DNA of 64,000 nt from positions 154,839 to 218,838 of the forward strand of contig NZ_JADPKR010000053.1 of assembly GCF_023074055.1 (NCBI RefSeq). Reading direction: 5' to 3'. The translations under genes were made by a program, and so were the position numbers. The notes under the pieces are model-generated. The model saw only the letters and a list, made by a program, of their open reading frames with translations, was not told the DNA's origin and did no database searches. The DNA is from Bradyrhizobium sp. 141. Lineage in GTDB: Bacteria; Pseudomonadota; Alphaproteobacteria; Rhizobiales; Xanthobacteraceae. Shown here piece by piece: positions 9,702 to 18,226 of this stretch (position 1 is its first letter; each line of letters opens with the position of its first letter).

Positions 9702-10328
9702 CTAATCCAGTTTCGCGTCCATCCCCCGCTTCACGGCCGGACGGGCCATCAGCGCTTCATACCAGCGCTTGACGTTGGGGAAGTCCGCCAGCTCAACCTT
9801 GTGGCGAGGATGGCGCCAGGCCCAGCCCAGGATGGCAAAATCGGCAATCGAGAGGTCGCCGGCGACGAAGTCGTGCCCCTCCAGGCGGCGGTCGAGCACG
9901 CCGTAGAGCCGGCGCGTCTCCGCCATGTAGCGCTTCAGGCCGTAGGCGCGGTCCTGCTCGTTCTCCAGCGCGATGAAATGGTGCACCTGGCCGGGCATCG
10001 GGCCGAAGCCGCCCATCTGCCACATCAGCCATTCGTAGACGGGGATACGGGCGCTGAGCGATTTCGGCAGGAATTTGCCGGTCTTTTCACCGAGATAGAG
10101 CAGGATCGCGCCCGATTCGAAGATGCTAACGGGCTTGCCGTCGGGGCCCTCGGGGTCGACGATCGCGGGGATCTTGTTGTTCGGGGAGAGCTCGAGGAAC
10201 CGAGGCGCCATCTGCTCGCCCTTGGTGATGTTCACCGGGATCACCTTGTAGGGCAGCCCCATCTCCTCCAGCGCGACCGAGATCTTGCGGCCGTTCGGCG
10301 TGTTCCAGGTGTGCAGCTCGATGGTCAT
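9702..10328 (-). CDS. Glutathione S-transferase family protein
   Basis: Cytosolic GST-like protein of 208 residues. The N-terminal thioredoxin-fold domain begins TIELHTWNTPNGRKI and carries the IPAIVDP cis-proline and ESGAILLYL glutathione-contact motifs. The helical C-terminal domain follows, with SIADFAILGW. It resembles the YghU/YfcG-like class that uses NTPNG instead of a catalytic Tyr/Ser/Cys at the N-terminus; that class assignment is inference. I chose the ATG at 10328 because GGGAAGG lies 8 nt upstream, whereas the earlier ATG at 10334 is too close to it. Confidence 0.9.
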   Translation of the reverse strand: MTIELHTWNTPNGRKISVALEEMGLPYKVIPVNITKGEQMAPRFLELSPNNKIPAIVDPEGPDGKPVSIFESGAILLYLGEKTGKFLPKSLSARIPVYEWLMWQMGGFGPMPGQVHHFIALENEQDRAYGLKRYMAETRRLYGVLDRRLEGHDFVAGDLSIADFAILGWAWRHPRHKVELADFPNVKRWYEALMARPAVKRGMDAKLD

Positions 10329-10514
10329 TCCCATGCCCTTCCCGAGGAGGCGTCGTGCCCTGACTTGGGCTCTCAACTACTCCAGAAGGTCGCGCCCCCA
10401 CAACCGGCAGCCGGGGGATGGCCGATCCCTGTTGACGAGGGACGCCCCCTCTGGAATGTGGCGGCCGTCGCGGATAAATTCCGCCTCCTCTAAAAAGCTG
10501 TTCGAGGGACCGCC

Positions 10515-11078
10515 GTGTCGAAATCTGCCTCCCGCGCCCGCCTGTTCGAAATCATCCGCCGGCGCTCCTTCGGCCGCGGCGAGGTGACGCTCGCGTCGGG
10601 CCGCAAGAGCGATTTCTACTTCAACCTCAAGCCGACCATGCTCGACCCCGAGGGAGCGACCCTGCTCGCCGAGCTGACCTATGAGGCGCTGAAAGACGAC
10701 AATCTCGATTTCATCGGCGGCCTCGAGATGGGCGCGGTACCGCTCGCCGGCGCGCTGGCGCAGATCTCCTGGATCAAGGGCCATCCGATCGCAGCCTTCT
10801 TCGTGCGCAAGAAGCCGAAGGAGCATGGCGCCAAGCTCGCGATCGAGGGCCTGCCGAAAGGCGAGACGCTGGAGGGCAAGCGCGTCGTGATCGTCGAGGA
10901 CGTCACCACCACCGGCGGCTCGGCGATGAAGGCAGTGGAATCGGTGCGTGAGACCGGCGCCGAGGTGGTGCTGGTGCTGACCATGGTCGACCGCGAGGAA
11001 GGCGCCACAGATACGTTCGGCGCAGCCGGCCTGCCGTTCCGCTCGCTGTATAAGGCGTCGGAGTTCTTGAAGGCGTAA
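10515..11078 (+). CDS. pyrE: Orotate phosphoribosyltransferase
   Basis: It joins orotate to PRPP to make OMP, the fifth step of de novo pyrimidine synthesis. It has 187 residues. The PRPP-binding motif [14 protein letters not shown] is at about residues 124-137, and the flexible loop around RKKPKEHG at about 98-105. The start is a GTG preceded by GAGGGACC. It is divergent from the GST gene. pyrD is also in this window (28.6 kb) but is not linked to it. Confidence 0.96.
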   Translation: MSKSASRARLFEIIRRRSFGRGEVTLASGRKSDFYFNLKPTMLDPEGATLLAELTYEALKDDNLDFIGGLEMGAVPLAGALAQISWIKGHPIAAFFVRKKPKEHGAKLAIEGLPKGETLEGKRVVIVEDVTTTGGSAMKAVESVRETGAEVVLVLTMVDREEGATDTFGAAGLPFRSLYKASEFLKA

Positions 11079-11284
11079 CGGTACGAAACACGCGTGGCCG
11101 TCGCGTCCGGGCGTTGCCCGGAAGCCACCATCCGTCGGAAGCTGTGCCCGGCCTCAAAGAGGTCACCACCCCGACTTGAAACCGCCTCCGCTCAACTGCT
11201 CATTTACCATCGCGGCTTATGGTGAATCATGTGCTGAGGCCCTGGGGTTCCAGCCTTGTTCAGTAGCGTCGGGTGGAGTGAGCG

Positions 11285-12106
11285 TTGCGTACAGTCCTGT
11301 CCCATGCGCGCCCGCGGCGGCGCGCGATGCTTGTAGCCGCCACGCTTGCAGCACCGCTGCTTGCGGCTCCCGCCCCGGTTTCAGCCGAGGGCCTGTTCGA
11401 CTTCTTGTTCGGCGGCATGCAACAGCAGCGGCCGCGGCGCGAGGTGCCGCAACAGGCGAGCCCGTACGCCGATCCCTTCACCGGCCAGCAAAATGCCGCG
11501 ACCCCGCAATATGTGCCACCGACGCGGTCAGCCGCGGCTGGCAGCTCGGGCCCGGCCTTCTGCGTGCGCAGCTGTGACGGCAAGTATTTTCCGCTGATGC
11601 GGGGCCTCGCCTCGCCGGCACAGATGTGTCAGGCGTTCTGTCCTGCCAGCGCGACCAAGGTCTATTTCGGCTCCTCGATCGACGGTGCCGCGTCACAGAC
11701 CGGCGAACGCTACGCCGACAGCGAAAACGCGTTCGCCTACCGCAAGGCGCTGCGCGCCGACTGCACCTGCAACGGCCGTGAGCCCGTGGGCCTTGCCCCG
11801 GTCGATCTCGCGCTGGACTCCTCGCTGAAAGCCGGCGACGTGATCGCCACCACTGACGGCCTCGTCGCCTATACCGGCATCCGCGTCGGCAACGACCAGG
11901 CGGCGGACTTCACCCCGGTTGCCTCCTATCCCGGCCTCACCGCCCAGGTCCGCGCACGGCTCGGCGAGATGAGGGTGGCGCCGGTGCGGGCGGAAACGGT
12001 ATCGGCGGATGCTCCTGCTGCGGAGATCGTGCGTGAGACGCTGCCTGACGTGACGGTGCCGAAGACGACGGCGCAGAAATCGGCGAAGCGCGCGGGATTG
12101 GAATAG
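11285..12106 (+). CDS. DUF2865 family secreted protein
   Basis: Predicted periplasmic or exported protein of 273 residues, of unknown function. A signal peptide ends near APVSAEG (residue 36). A Gln/Pro/Arg-rich spacer follows, then a cysteine-containing core: FCVRSCDGKYFPL near 98, MCQAFCPASATKVYFGS near 117 and DCTCNG near 160. This cysteine pattern is what I recognise as DUF2865, common in rhizobia. The start used is TTG after GGTGGAGTGAGC; an ATG 42 nt downstream is the alternative. Confidence 0.75.
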   Translation: MRTVLSHARPRRRAMLVAATLAAPLLAAPAPVSAEGLFDFLFGGMQQQRPRREVPQQASPYADPFTGQQNAATPQYVPPTRSAAAGSSGPAFCVRSCDGKYFPLMRGLASPAQMCQAFCPASATKVYFGSSIDGAASQTGERYADSENAFAYRKALRADCTCNGREPVGLAPVDLALDSSLKAGDVIATTDGLVAYTGIRVGNDQAADFTPVASYPGLTAQVRARLGEMRVAPVRAETVSADAPAAEIVRETLPDVTVPKTTAQKSAKRAGLE

Positions 12107-12112
12107 TTCGCT

Positions 12113-12234
12113 CTCGTGTCCCGGACGCGGCGCGGCATGCAATGACGCGACGCAGAGCCGGGACCCAGAATGCCGCGAGATGGCCCCGGCTCTGCAGCGC
12201 ATCGCTTGGCGCGCTGCGCTTTGTCCCGAGCACG
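12113..12234. repeat. Family D dispersed element, copy D3
   Basis: It opens with CTCTCGTGTCCCGGACGCGG and contains GAGCCGGGACCCAGAATG and CCCCGGCTCTGCAGCGC, as in copy D2. It lies in the convergent gap between the DUF2865 gene and the next minus-strand gene. Confidence 0.8.
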
Positions 12235-12239
12235 GCGCG

Positions 12240-12671
12240 TCACCTCCCGATGATCACCCCGATCACGTTTGGCGCCGCCAGATATTTCTCCTCGATCGCC
12301 GCGCGCGCGGCAGCGCGGTTGTCCGGCGTCAGGAGGCCGCGCTTCTCGGCCAGGATCATCCAGCAAAAGCCCCACCAGTCCGTCAGCATGCCCTGATCGC
12401 CGACGAGGTCGTAGCCCTGCTCGGCCGCAAAGATGCGCGCATGCGCTTCGTCCAGCGTGTCGAGAAACAGATGATCCTCGGCCACGAACAGATCATCGCT
12501 GACATCGTCGATGGTGTAGCCCCAGATCGACTGGCACACCGCGTTGAACTCGCGGTCGAACTGGTCGTCGTCGATCCTCTGGCGCCGCGCGGCGTGATGC
12601 AGCCGCGACAGCGAGCGCGCGAAATCGGCGATCCGGGTGAGGGCAAATTGATCGAAGGCGATGGTGGACAT
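12240..12671 (-). CDS. Hypothetical protein, 143 residues
   Basis: I do not recognise a family. It is a small acidic cytosolic-looking protein without signal peptide or membrane segments. Visible features are an Asp-rich centre (IDDDQFDREF, IDDVSDDLFVAEDHLFLDTLDEAHARIF) and a Trp-rich stretch (MLTDWWGFCWMILAEKRG) followed by a helical C-terminus ending PNVIGVIIGR. The start is the ATG at 12671. An in-frame extension to 12716 has no ribosome-binding site and enters AT-rich DNA. It is the downstream neighbour of the PdeM gene, with 118 nt between them, so the two may not be co-transcribed. Confidence 0.7.
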   Translation of the reverse strand: MSTIAFDQFALTRIADFARSLSRLHHAARRQRIDDDQFDREFNAVCQSIWGYTIDDVSDDLFVAEDHLFLDTLDEAHARIFAAEQGYDLVGDQGMLTDWWGFCWMILAEKRGLLTPDNRAAARAAIEEKYLAAPNVIGVIIGR

Positions 12672-12789
12672 GTAGTCCTCGCAAAGTCTGACAGACGCTA
12701 GATATTGTGTCGGCAACGCGCCGAATCACAATGATATATCAAAGACTTGCTAAATTGTTCTTAATTTGTTCCGAGATCACGCTGAAATC

Positions 12790-13500
12790 TCAGGAACAGC
12801 GCGAGGCCGCAATGGCGTGGACGCGGCGGTCGCCCAGCAGATGGGCGACAAAACCATTGGTCGGGAAGATCTTTGCGAAGGCAGCGTCGCGGATGCTGAG
12901 ACCGCCGGCATAGGCGCCGAACGCCGGCATCACCGCGCGCATCCCGTCGGAGACGAAGCAGCGGCGCTCCATCGAGCGGCCGCGCGCGGAGACGCGCGCC
13001 TTGGGATGGAGATGGCCGGCGATCTCGCCGCGCGCACCGGACGGCTCGTGACGGAAGGTGATCGGGCCGATCGCGACCTCGTCGGCGACGGTGCCGCCGA
13101 GATCGCGGGGCAGCATCGGATCGTGATTGCCGGAGATCCAGATCCAGTCGCGACCGGTCTGGAGCGCCGTGACGGCATCGCGGTCGTCCGACGACAAGCG
13201 CTGATGCGCGGTGCGGTCGTGAAAGCTGTCGCCGAGCGCGATGACGATGCGTGGATCATGGCGGGAGATGACAGCAGCGAGACGGCCGAGCGTCGCGATG
13301 GTGTCGTAAGGCGGCAGCAGCACCCCGCGGGTGGCGAAGCTCGAACCCTTCTCCAGATGCAGGTCGGAGACGACCAGCAGGCGCTGCTCTTCCCAGAACA
13401 GCGCGCCGGAGAGATCGGCGGTAAAGCTCACATCGCTGATGGTGACTCTGGACACGCGCATGTCGTCGACATCTCCTGAAACCTGCGCGCCAACGGTCAC
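12790..13500 (-). CDS. pdeM: Ligase-associated DNA damage response endonuclease PdeM
   Basis: Calcineurin-like metallophosphoesterase of 236 residues from the ligase-associated DRL repair set. Metal-binding motifs appear in order: SDLHLEKGS (about 45-53), GDSFHD (about 91-96), GNHD (about 123-126) and GHLHPK (about 161-166). It begins 14 nt after the stop of the DEXH helicase, so the two form one operon. The family normally sits with that helicase, an MBL exonuclease and an ATP-dependent ligase. Here the last two are at 32.4-35.1 kb. The true start could be the internal ATG at residue 14. Confidence 0.9.
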   Translation of the reverse strand: MTVGAQVSGDVDDMRVSRVTISDVSFTADLSGALFWEEQRLLVVSDLHLEKGSSFATRGVLLPPYDTIATLGRLAAVISRHDPRIVIALGDSFHDRTAHQRLSSDDRDAVTALQTGRDWIWISGNHDPMLPRDLGGTVADEVAIGPITFRHEPSGARGEIAGHLHPKARVSARGRSMERRCFVSDGMRAVMPAFGAYAGGLSIRDAAFAKIFPTNGFVAHLLGDRRVHAIAASRCS

Positions 13501-13514
13501 GTCCGAACCTGCTC

Positions 13515-16193
13515 TTATCCCATCGCCTCTTTGACGAGCTCATTGGCGGCTTCCGCCAGGAGCTCGTCTGCAGCTTCGCCATAGACTGACTCGCGGCCGA
13601 TTTCCAGCATCACGGGCACCGCGAGCGGAGAGACGCGGTCGAGTTCCCTGTGCGTGATGCGGCCGTGGATGCGGGCGAGCATGTCGCCGAGGCGGCGCAG
13701 GTCGAGCAAACCGGTGGCGGCGTCGGCGCGGGCGGCGCGCAAGAGGACGTGATCGGCCTGGTGCTTGCGCAGCACGTCATAGACGAGATCGGTCGAGAAC
13801 AACACCTGGCGGCGGGTCTTCTCCTCGCCGGTGTGGCGGCGCGCGATCAGGCCGGAGATGATCGCGCAGTTGCGGAAGGTGCGCTTCATCAGTGCGGATT
13901 CGGCGAGCCACGCCTCGAGATCATCGCCGAGCATATCGGGGTCGAACAGGGCGTTGAGGTCGATCCGGCCATCGCGGATCATGAAGGAGAGATCGCCAAG
14001 CCCCCAGATCGCCACCGCATATTCATTGGCGACGAAGCCGAGCGGCCGCGCCCGGGCACGCTCCAGCCGCCGCGTCAGCAGCATGCCGAGGGTCTGATGC
14101 GCGAGGCGTCCCTCGAAGGGATAGCAGACGAGATAATGCTTGTTGGCGCGCGGAAAGCTCTCGACCAGCAGCTCGCGCACCGCGGGCACCTGCGAGACGT
14201 CCTTCTGCAGCGACAGCCAGTCGCGCACCTGCTCCGGCAAGCCGCCCCAGGCGCGGCCGTCGTCGAGCAGCCGGCGCACGCGTTCGGCGAGATAGGTCGA
14301 GAGCGGAAACTTGCCGCCCATATAGGACGGCACCTTCGGGTCCTTGTCATGCGCGCGCGAGACATAGACCTGGTCCTCGACCAGGGTCTCGTAGCGCACC
14401 ACCTCGCCTGAGAACACGAAGGTATCGCCGGGGCTCAAGCCCTCGATGAAGGCTTCCTCGATCTCGCCAAGCAACCTGCCGCCGCGCGCGATCACGCCGG
14501 TCGAGCCGCCTGCTTTTCCTTGGCCGCCGCCGCGCGAGCGCACCAGCCGCACCTTCAGCATGTCGTCCTCGACGATGGTGCCGACATTCATGCGGTAGCT
14601 CTGCCGCACCTTCGGGTTGGCGACGCGCCAGCGCCCCTCCTTGTCCTGCTTGATGCGGGCGAAGCGCTCGTAGGTCTTCAATGCGTACCCACCGGAGGCG
14701 ACGAAATCGACGACGTCGTCGAAATCCTGCCGCGACAGGTCGGCGTAAGGCGCAGCGCTGCGAATCTCGGCATAAAGGTCATCGGAGAGGAACGGCTCGC
14801 CGCAGGCACAGCCCAGCACATGCTGGGCCAGCACGTCGAGGCCACCGGTGCGCAACGGCGGCGTATCCTGCGCGTTCTCGGCAATGGCGTCGATCGCGAC
14901 GCGGCACTCCAGCACTTCAAAACGGTTGGCCGGCACCAGCACCGCGCGCGAGGCCTCGTCGAGGCGGTGGTTGGCGCGGCCGATGCGCTGCATCAGGCGC
15001 GAGGAGCCCTTGGGCGCGCCGATATTGACGACGAGATCGACATCGCCCCAGTCGACGCCGAGGTCGAGCGAAGAGGTGCAGACCACGCCGCGCAGCCTGC
15101 CCGCCGACATTGCGTCCTCGACCTTGCGGCGCTGGGCGACGTCGAGCGAGCCGTGATGCAACGCAATCGCAAGGCCGTCGTCATTCATGCTCCAGAGATT
15201 CTGGAACAGCATCTCGGCCTGGCTGCGGGTGTTGACGAAGACCAGCGTGGTCCTGTTCGCCTTGATCAGCTCATAGATCTCGGGCAGCGCATGGCGCGCG
15301 CTGTGGCCGGCCCAGGGCAGGCGCTCGCGCGTGTCGAGCATCTCGACCTCAGGCGGAGCCGCACCGCCCGCGATGACGATATCGGCGGCAGCTTGCTTGC
15401 CGCCCGGCTGCGGCACCAGGAAGCGCGCGAGCTGATCCGGCTCGGCCACGGTTGCCGACAGGCCGATCGCGCGCATCCGCGGCGCCAGCCGCCACAGCCG
15501 TGCGAGCCCGAGCGAGAGCAGATCGCCGCGCTTGGACGTCACCAGCGCATGCAGCTCGTCGAGCACGATGCGCTTCAAGGAGGAGAACAGGAACGGCGCG
15601 TCGTCGGAGGACAGCAGCAGGGCGAGCTGTTCGGGCGTCGTCAGCAACACGTCCGGCGGATAGCGCCGCTGCCGCTGGCGACGCGACACCGGGGTGTCGC
15701 CGGTGCGGGTCTCGACCTTGATCGGCAGGCCCATCTCGGCGATCGGGCGCTCCAAATTGCGCGCGATGTCGACGGCCAGCGCCTTGAGCGGCGAGATGTA
15801 GAGCGTGTGAAGGCCGCCGGTACGCTGCACGCTGCGGCCGGTGGAGACGAGGCCTTGCTTCGCACCCGCATTCCGTTCAGCCGCTTCAGTCGAAAGTTCG
15901 ACCAGCGTCGGCAGAAATCCCGCCAGCGTCTTGCCGGCGCCGGTCGGTGCGATCAGCAGGGCGCTGGCGTCCTCGCGCGCCTTCTCCAGCAGCGCCAATT
16001 GATGCGCGCGCGGCGACCAACCGCGGGCCGCGAACCATTGCTGGAAGCGGCGAGGCAACAGCGCGGCCGGCTGGGCCGATGTCTGGAGGATACGGGGCGG
16101 CACGCATGAACAGGTAAGCCGTGGCGACGGCTTCGTCGAGGGGGTGCCGCCCTCTCCGTCTGCGGCAGAACAATCGCGTATGCGCTCGTACAT
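13515..16193 (-). CDS. Ligase-associated DNA damage response DEXH-box helicase
   Basis: Large Lhr-type superfamily 2 DNA helicase, 892 residues from the ATG at 16193. Motifs are APTGAGKT (I), DELHAL (II), LSAT (III) and the second-domain motif QRIGRANHRLD (VI). The long C-terminal DEXH_lig_assoc-type region follows. It is predicted to act in DNA repair with PdeM and with the unlinked exonuclease and ligase. The start is uncertain. The frame stays open through family A repeat A3, and a GTG at 16103 lies closer to the conserved RRFQQWFAARGW start, so residues 1-30 may not be real. Confidence 0.92.
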   Translation of the reverse strand: MYERIRDCSAADGEGGTPSTKPSPRLTCSCVPPRILQTSAQPAALLPRRFQQWFAARGWSPRAHQLALLEKAREDASALLIAPTGAGKTLAGFLPTLVELSTEAAERNAGAKQGLVSTGRSVQRTGGLHTLYISPLKALAVDIARNLERPIAEMGLPIKVETRTGDTPVSRRQRQRRYPPDVLLTTPEQLALLLSSDDAPFLFSSLKRIVLDELHALVTSKRGDLLSLGLARLWRLAPRMRAIGLSATVAEPDQLARFLVPQPGGKQAAADIVIAGGAAPPEVEMLDTRERLPWAGHSARHALPEIYELIKANRTTLVFVNTRSQAEMLFQNLWSMNDDGLAIALHHGSLDVAQRRKVEDAMSAGRLRGVVCTSSLDLGVDWGDVDLVVNIGAPKGSSRLMQRIGRANHRLDEASRAVLVPANRFEVLECRVAIDAIAENAQDTPPLRTGGLDVLAQHVLGCACGEPFLSDDLYAEIRSAAPYADLSRQDFDDVVDFVASGGYALKTYERFARIKQDKEGRWRVANPKVRQSYRMNVGTIVEDDMLKVRLVRSRGGGQGKAGGSTGVIARGGRLLGEIEEAFIEGLSPGDTFVFSGEVVRYETLVEDQVYVSRAHDKDPKVPSYMGGKFPLSTYLAERVRRLLDDGRAWGGLPEQVRDWLSLQKDVSQVPAVRELLVESFPRANKHYLVCYPFEGRLAHQTLGMLLTRRLERARARPLGFVANEYAVAIWGLGDLSFMIRDGRIDLNALFDPDMLGDDLEAWLAESALMKRTFRNCAIISGLIARRHTGEEKTRRQVLFSTDLVYDVLRKHQADHVLLRAARADAATGLLDLRRLGDMLARIHGRITHRELDRVSPLAVPVMLEIGRESVYGEAADELLAEAANELVKEAMG

Positions 16194-16216
16194 TGGGACC
16201 ACGATCTTCTCCACAT

Positions 16217-16302
16217 CGTCATGGCCGGGCTTGTCCCGGCCATCCACGTCTTCCGATGGCGCACCAAGAACGTGGATGCCCGGGACAAGCCCGGGCATGA
16301 CG
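16217..16302. repeat. Family A palindromic element, copy A3
   Basis: Arms are CGTCATGGCCGGG and CCGGGCATGACG. It sits just upstream of the helicase gene and happens to keep the helicase reading frame open, which creates a spurious N-terminal extension rich in Pro and Gly. Confidence 0.85.
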
Positions 16303-16364
16303 ACCTCTTGTGAAAGTCCGAATGCGGGTACCCTCTCGCCAACGGCGAGGGAGGGCGAGCGGTC

Positions 16365-16730
16365 TCACCCTCCGGCCGGCACCTGATCGAGAAATCCGGT
16401 CACGCTTCTGATACGGCCGTCCTTCAGCACGGCAAAATCAGTGCCCTTGATCGGGCTGTCGGTGCCATCGGGACCAAGTCCCCACGAAAAGCGGATGTGA
16501 TCGCCGTAGCCGTTGGGTTCGCCGATCAGCTTGAACTTGAAATCGGGAAAGCGCTGCTGCACGCCTGCGATCAGCGCCTCGATGCCGTCGCGGCCGTCGC
16601 CCTCCATCAAGGGATCGACATAGCTCGCATCCGTCGTCCAGTTTTCGCTGAGCAACTCGCGGCGTCGGCCGGCGGTGCGCTCGTTCCAGAGCTCGATGTA
16701 GCGGCGGGCGATGGTGATGGGGTCGGTCAT
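16365..16730 (-). CDS. SnoaL-like / NTF2-fold protein
   Basis: Small cytosolic protein of 121 residues with the NTF2-like cone fold. It starts with a helix, PITIARRYIELWNERT, followed by WTTDASYVDPLMEGDGRDGIEALIAG, which is typical of SnoaL-like polyketide-cyclase relatives. The C-terminal strands include IRFSWGLGP and KGTDFAVLKDGRI. It is unlikely to be a real polyketide cyclase, since most bacterial members have no assigned substrate. The ATG is preceded by AGGAGAGC. Confidence 0.85.
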   Translation of the reverse strand: MTDPITIARRYIELWNERTAGRRRELLSENWTTDASYVDPLMEGDGRDGIEALIAGVQQRFPDFKFKLIGEPNGYGDHIRFSWGLGPDGTDSPIKGTDFAVLKDGRIRSVTGFLDQVPAGG

Positions 16731-16839
16731 GGTGCTCTCCTTCGATGGCGCCGTATTCGGCTGACCTGACTATCGAAGGTTCACGCGCGTCGATCGATTA
16801 CCTCGGAGGTCATCAACGCGCGTGACGTTTTCGCGAAAA

Positions 16840-17190
16840 TTACTTCGCCGCAACGACCATGATCTCGACGGTGTATTGCGGCGCCGCCAGCTTGGCTTCG
16901 ACGGTGGCGCGCGCCGGGGTGTTGCCGGGCGAGACCCAGGCGTCCCACACCGCGTTCATCTCGCCGAAGGTCTTCATGTCGGTGATGTAGATCGTGGCCG
17001 AGAGCAGCTTCGACTTGTCGGTACCGGCCTTGGCGAGATGGCCGTCGATGGTCGCCAGGATGTCCTGGGTCTGCTTCGTCACGCTTTCGCCGCCGGCTTT
17101 GTTCGCGACGACGCCGGCGAGATAGACGGTGTTGCCGTGCACGACGACCTGGCTCATGCGCGGGCCGGTTTCAAGGCGCTGAATGCTCAT
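16840..17190 (-). CDS. RidA family protein (enamine/imine deaminase)
   Basis: 116-residue protein of the YjgF/YER057c/UK114 family. Such proteins hydrolyse reactive enamines and imines released by PLP enzymes, acting as trimers in the cytosol. Family marks are VYLAGVVAN, TQDILATIDGHLAKAG and the end block NTPARATVEAKLAAPQYTVEIMVVA. The conserved arginine is in PARATV. The ATG at 17190 has a strong AGGAGATC site; longer in-frame extensions run into the short direct repeats at 17256-17300 and were rejected. Confidence 0.92.
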   Translation of the reverse strand: MSIQRLETGPRMSQVVVHGNTVYLAGVVANKAGGESVTKQTQDILATIDGHLAKAGTDKSKLLSATIYITDMKTFGEMNAVWDAWVSPGNTPARATVEAKLAAPQYTVEIMVVAAK

Positions 17191-17255
17191 TGGGATCTCC
17201 TCACTGGAATGGCGGCCCTGTCTAGCCCAGCGCCTCGCGCTCTGCCACCCCCGGC

Positions 17256-17300
17256 ACGCATGCGTTGCCAGCCACGCATGCGTTGCCCAGGCATGCATGC
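17256..17300. repeat. Tandem ACGCATGCGT palindromes
   Basis: The 10-bp palindrome ACGCATGCGT occurs at 17256-17265 and 17274-17283, exactly 18 bp apart. A third, degenerate GCATGCATGC lies at 17291-17300. It sits between the RidA start and the stop of the esterase gene, 66 bp or more upstream of RidA. It could be a set of operator sites or a slipped tandem repeat. Confidence 0.6.
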
Positions 17301-17305
17301 GCCGT

Positions 17306-18223
17306 TTACGGAAACTGACTGAAAAATGTCCAGATTGTCTCGGCGCCGTCGATGTCGCTGTTCTGTGCCCCCAGCAGGCTGGCTGCGACCCTCGGGAAGC
17401 GGGCATCCGGGGCGAAGCCGGGCATGCGGTGGCCGCCATGATTGATGCGATAGAGCACGACGTCGTGCCCGGCCGAGCAGCGCGAGGTGATCCGGGTGAC
17501 CGTGGACTGGTCCGCGGGATTCTTGTCAGGCAAATCGACCATCGCGGCGTCGTCAGTCTCGCAGCCATTGAGCTTGCGCCAGAACGCCAGCGTCTCGTCG
17601 GTCGACCAGAATCCGTCTGCGGCGTAATAGCTCGATCCGCGTCCGCCCTCGTAAGGCACCAGCGGATCGGCCGTGCCGTTCATGAGCAGCATCGGCAGCG
17701 GCCGTGCCGGATGGCACGTGACCGCGGCCTCATCAGTGAGATTCATGATCACGCTCGCGCCCGCGGCAAACAGATCGGCGCGGGCGCAAATCAGCGTCAT
17801 CGCCATGGCGCCGCCATTGGAGACGCCCGCGACATAGACGCGCTTTGCATCGGCCGTGCCGTCGGCCACCAGCTTTTCGACGAGCTTTGCGATGAAGGCG
17901 ACATCATCGGTACCCACCGGTGGGCCGCGCAGCGCCGGTCCCGCCTTCGTCCGCGCATCGGCCCAGGCGTGGTTGAGGCCGTCGGGAAACACCACGGCAA
18001 AGCCATCTCGTTTCGCGACCTGCGGCCACGCCGTCCGCGTGATCATGTCGGCGCCGCGCTGGGTCTTGCCATGCAGCACGATCACGAGCGCTGCAGGCTT
18101 TTTGGCCGGCAGCTGCGCAGTGTAGGAGCGCTTCACGCCGTTGACGTCGATCGTCTCGGCGGATGCAGCCGAAGCGGCGGCCAATGCCGCGACCAGCGCC
18201 CCGAAGCGCATCCACCGCCGCAT
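17306..18223 (-). CDS. Secreted alpha/beta-hydrolase, PHB-depolymerase/LpqC type
   Basis: 305-residue exported esterase. An N-terminal signal peptide ends near AASAASAET (residue 23). The oxyanion region VIVLHGKTQRG and the nucleophile elbow GVSNGGAMA (GxSxG) are present. The aspartate in MLLMNGTADPLVPYEGG and the histidine in YRINHGGHRMPG complete a plausible triad. The family hydrolyses short polyhydroxyalkanoate or feruloyl-type esters; the substrate here is unknown. It starts 3 nt after the stop of the upstream FAD dehydrogenase, so the two are co-transcribed. Confidence 0.88.
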   Translation of the reverse strand: MRRWMRFGALVAALAAASAASAETIDVNGVKRSYTAQLPAKKPAALVIVLHGKTQRGADMITRTAWPQVAKRDGFAVVFPDGLNHAWADARTKAGPALRGPPVGTDDVAFIAKLVEKLVADGTADAKRVYVAGVSNGGAMAMTLICARADLFAAGASVIMNLTDEAAVTCHPARPLPMLLMNGTADPLVPYEGGRGSSYYAADGFWSTDETLAFWRKLNGCETDDAAMVDLPDKNPADQSTVTRITSRCSAGHDVVLYRINHGGHRMPGFAPDARFPRVAASLLGAQNSDIDGAETIWTFFSQFP

Positions 18224-18226
18224 GAT

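Noticed and set aside
12672..12789. AT-rich stretch as a possible origin or phage remnant
   Set aside because: Only about 118 nt, with no DnaA boxes, iterons or phage genes. It is more likely an ordinary promoter region.
14520..16109. Open frame of 529 codons opposite the DEXH helicase
   Set aside because: Shadow frame with no start signal. The minus-strand gene has all helicase motifs.
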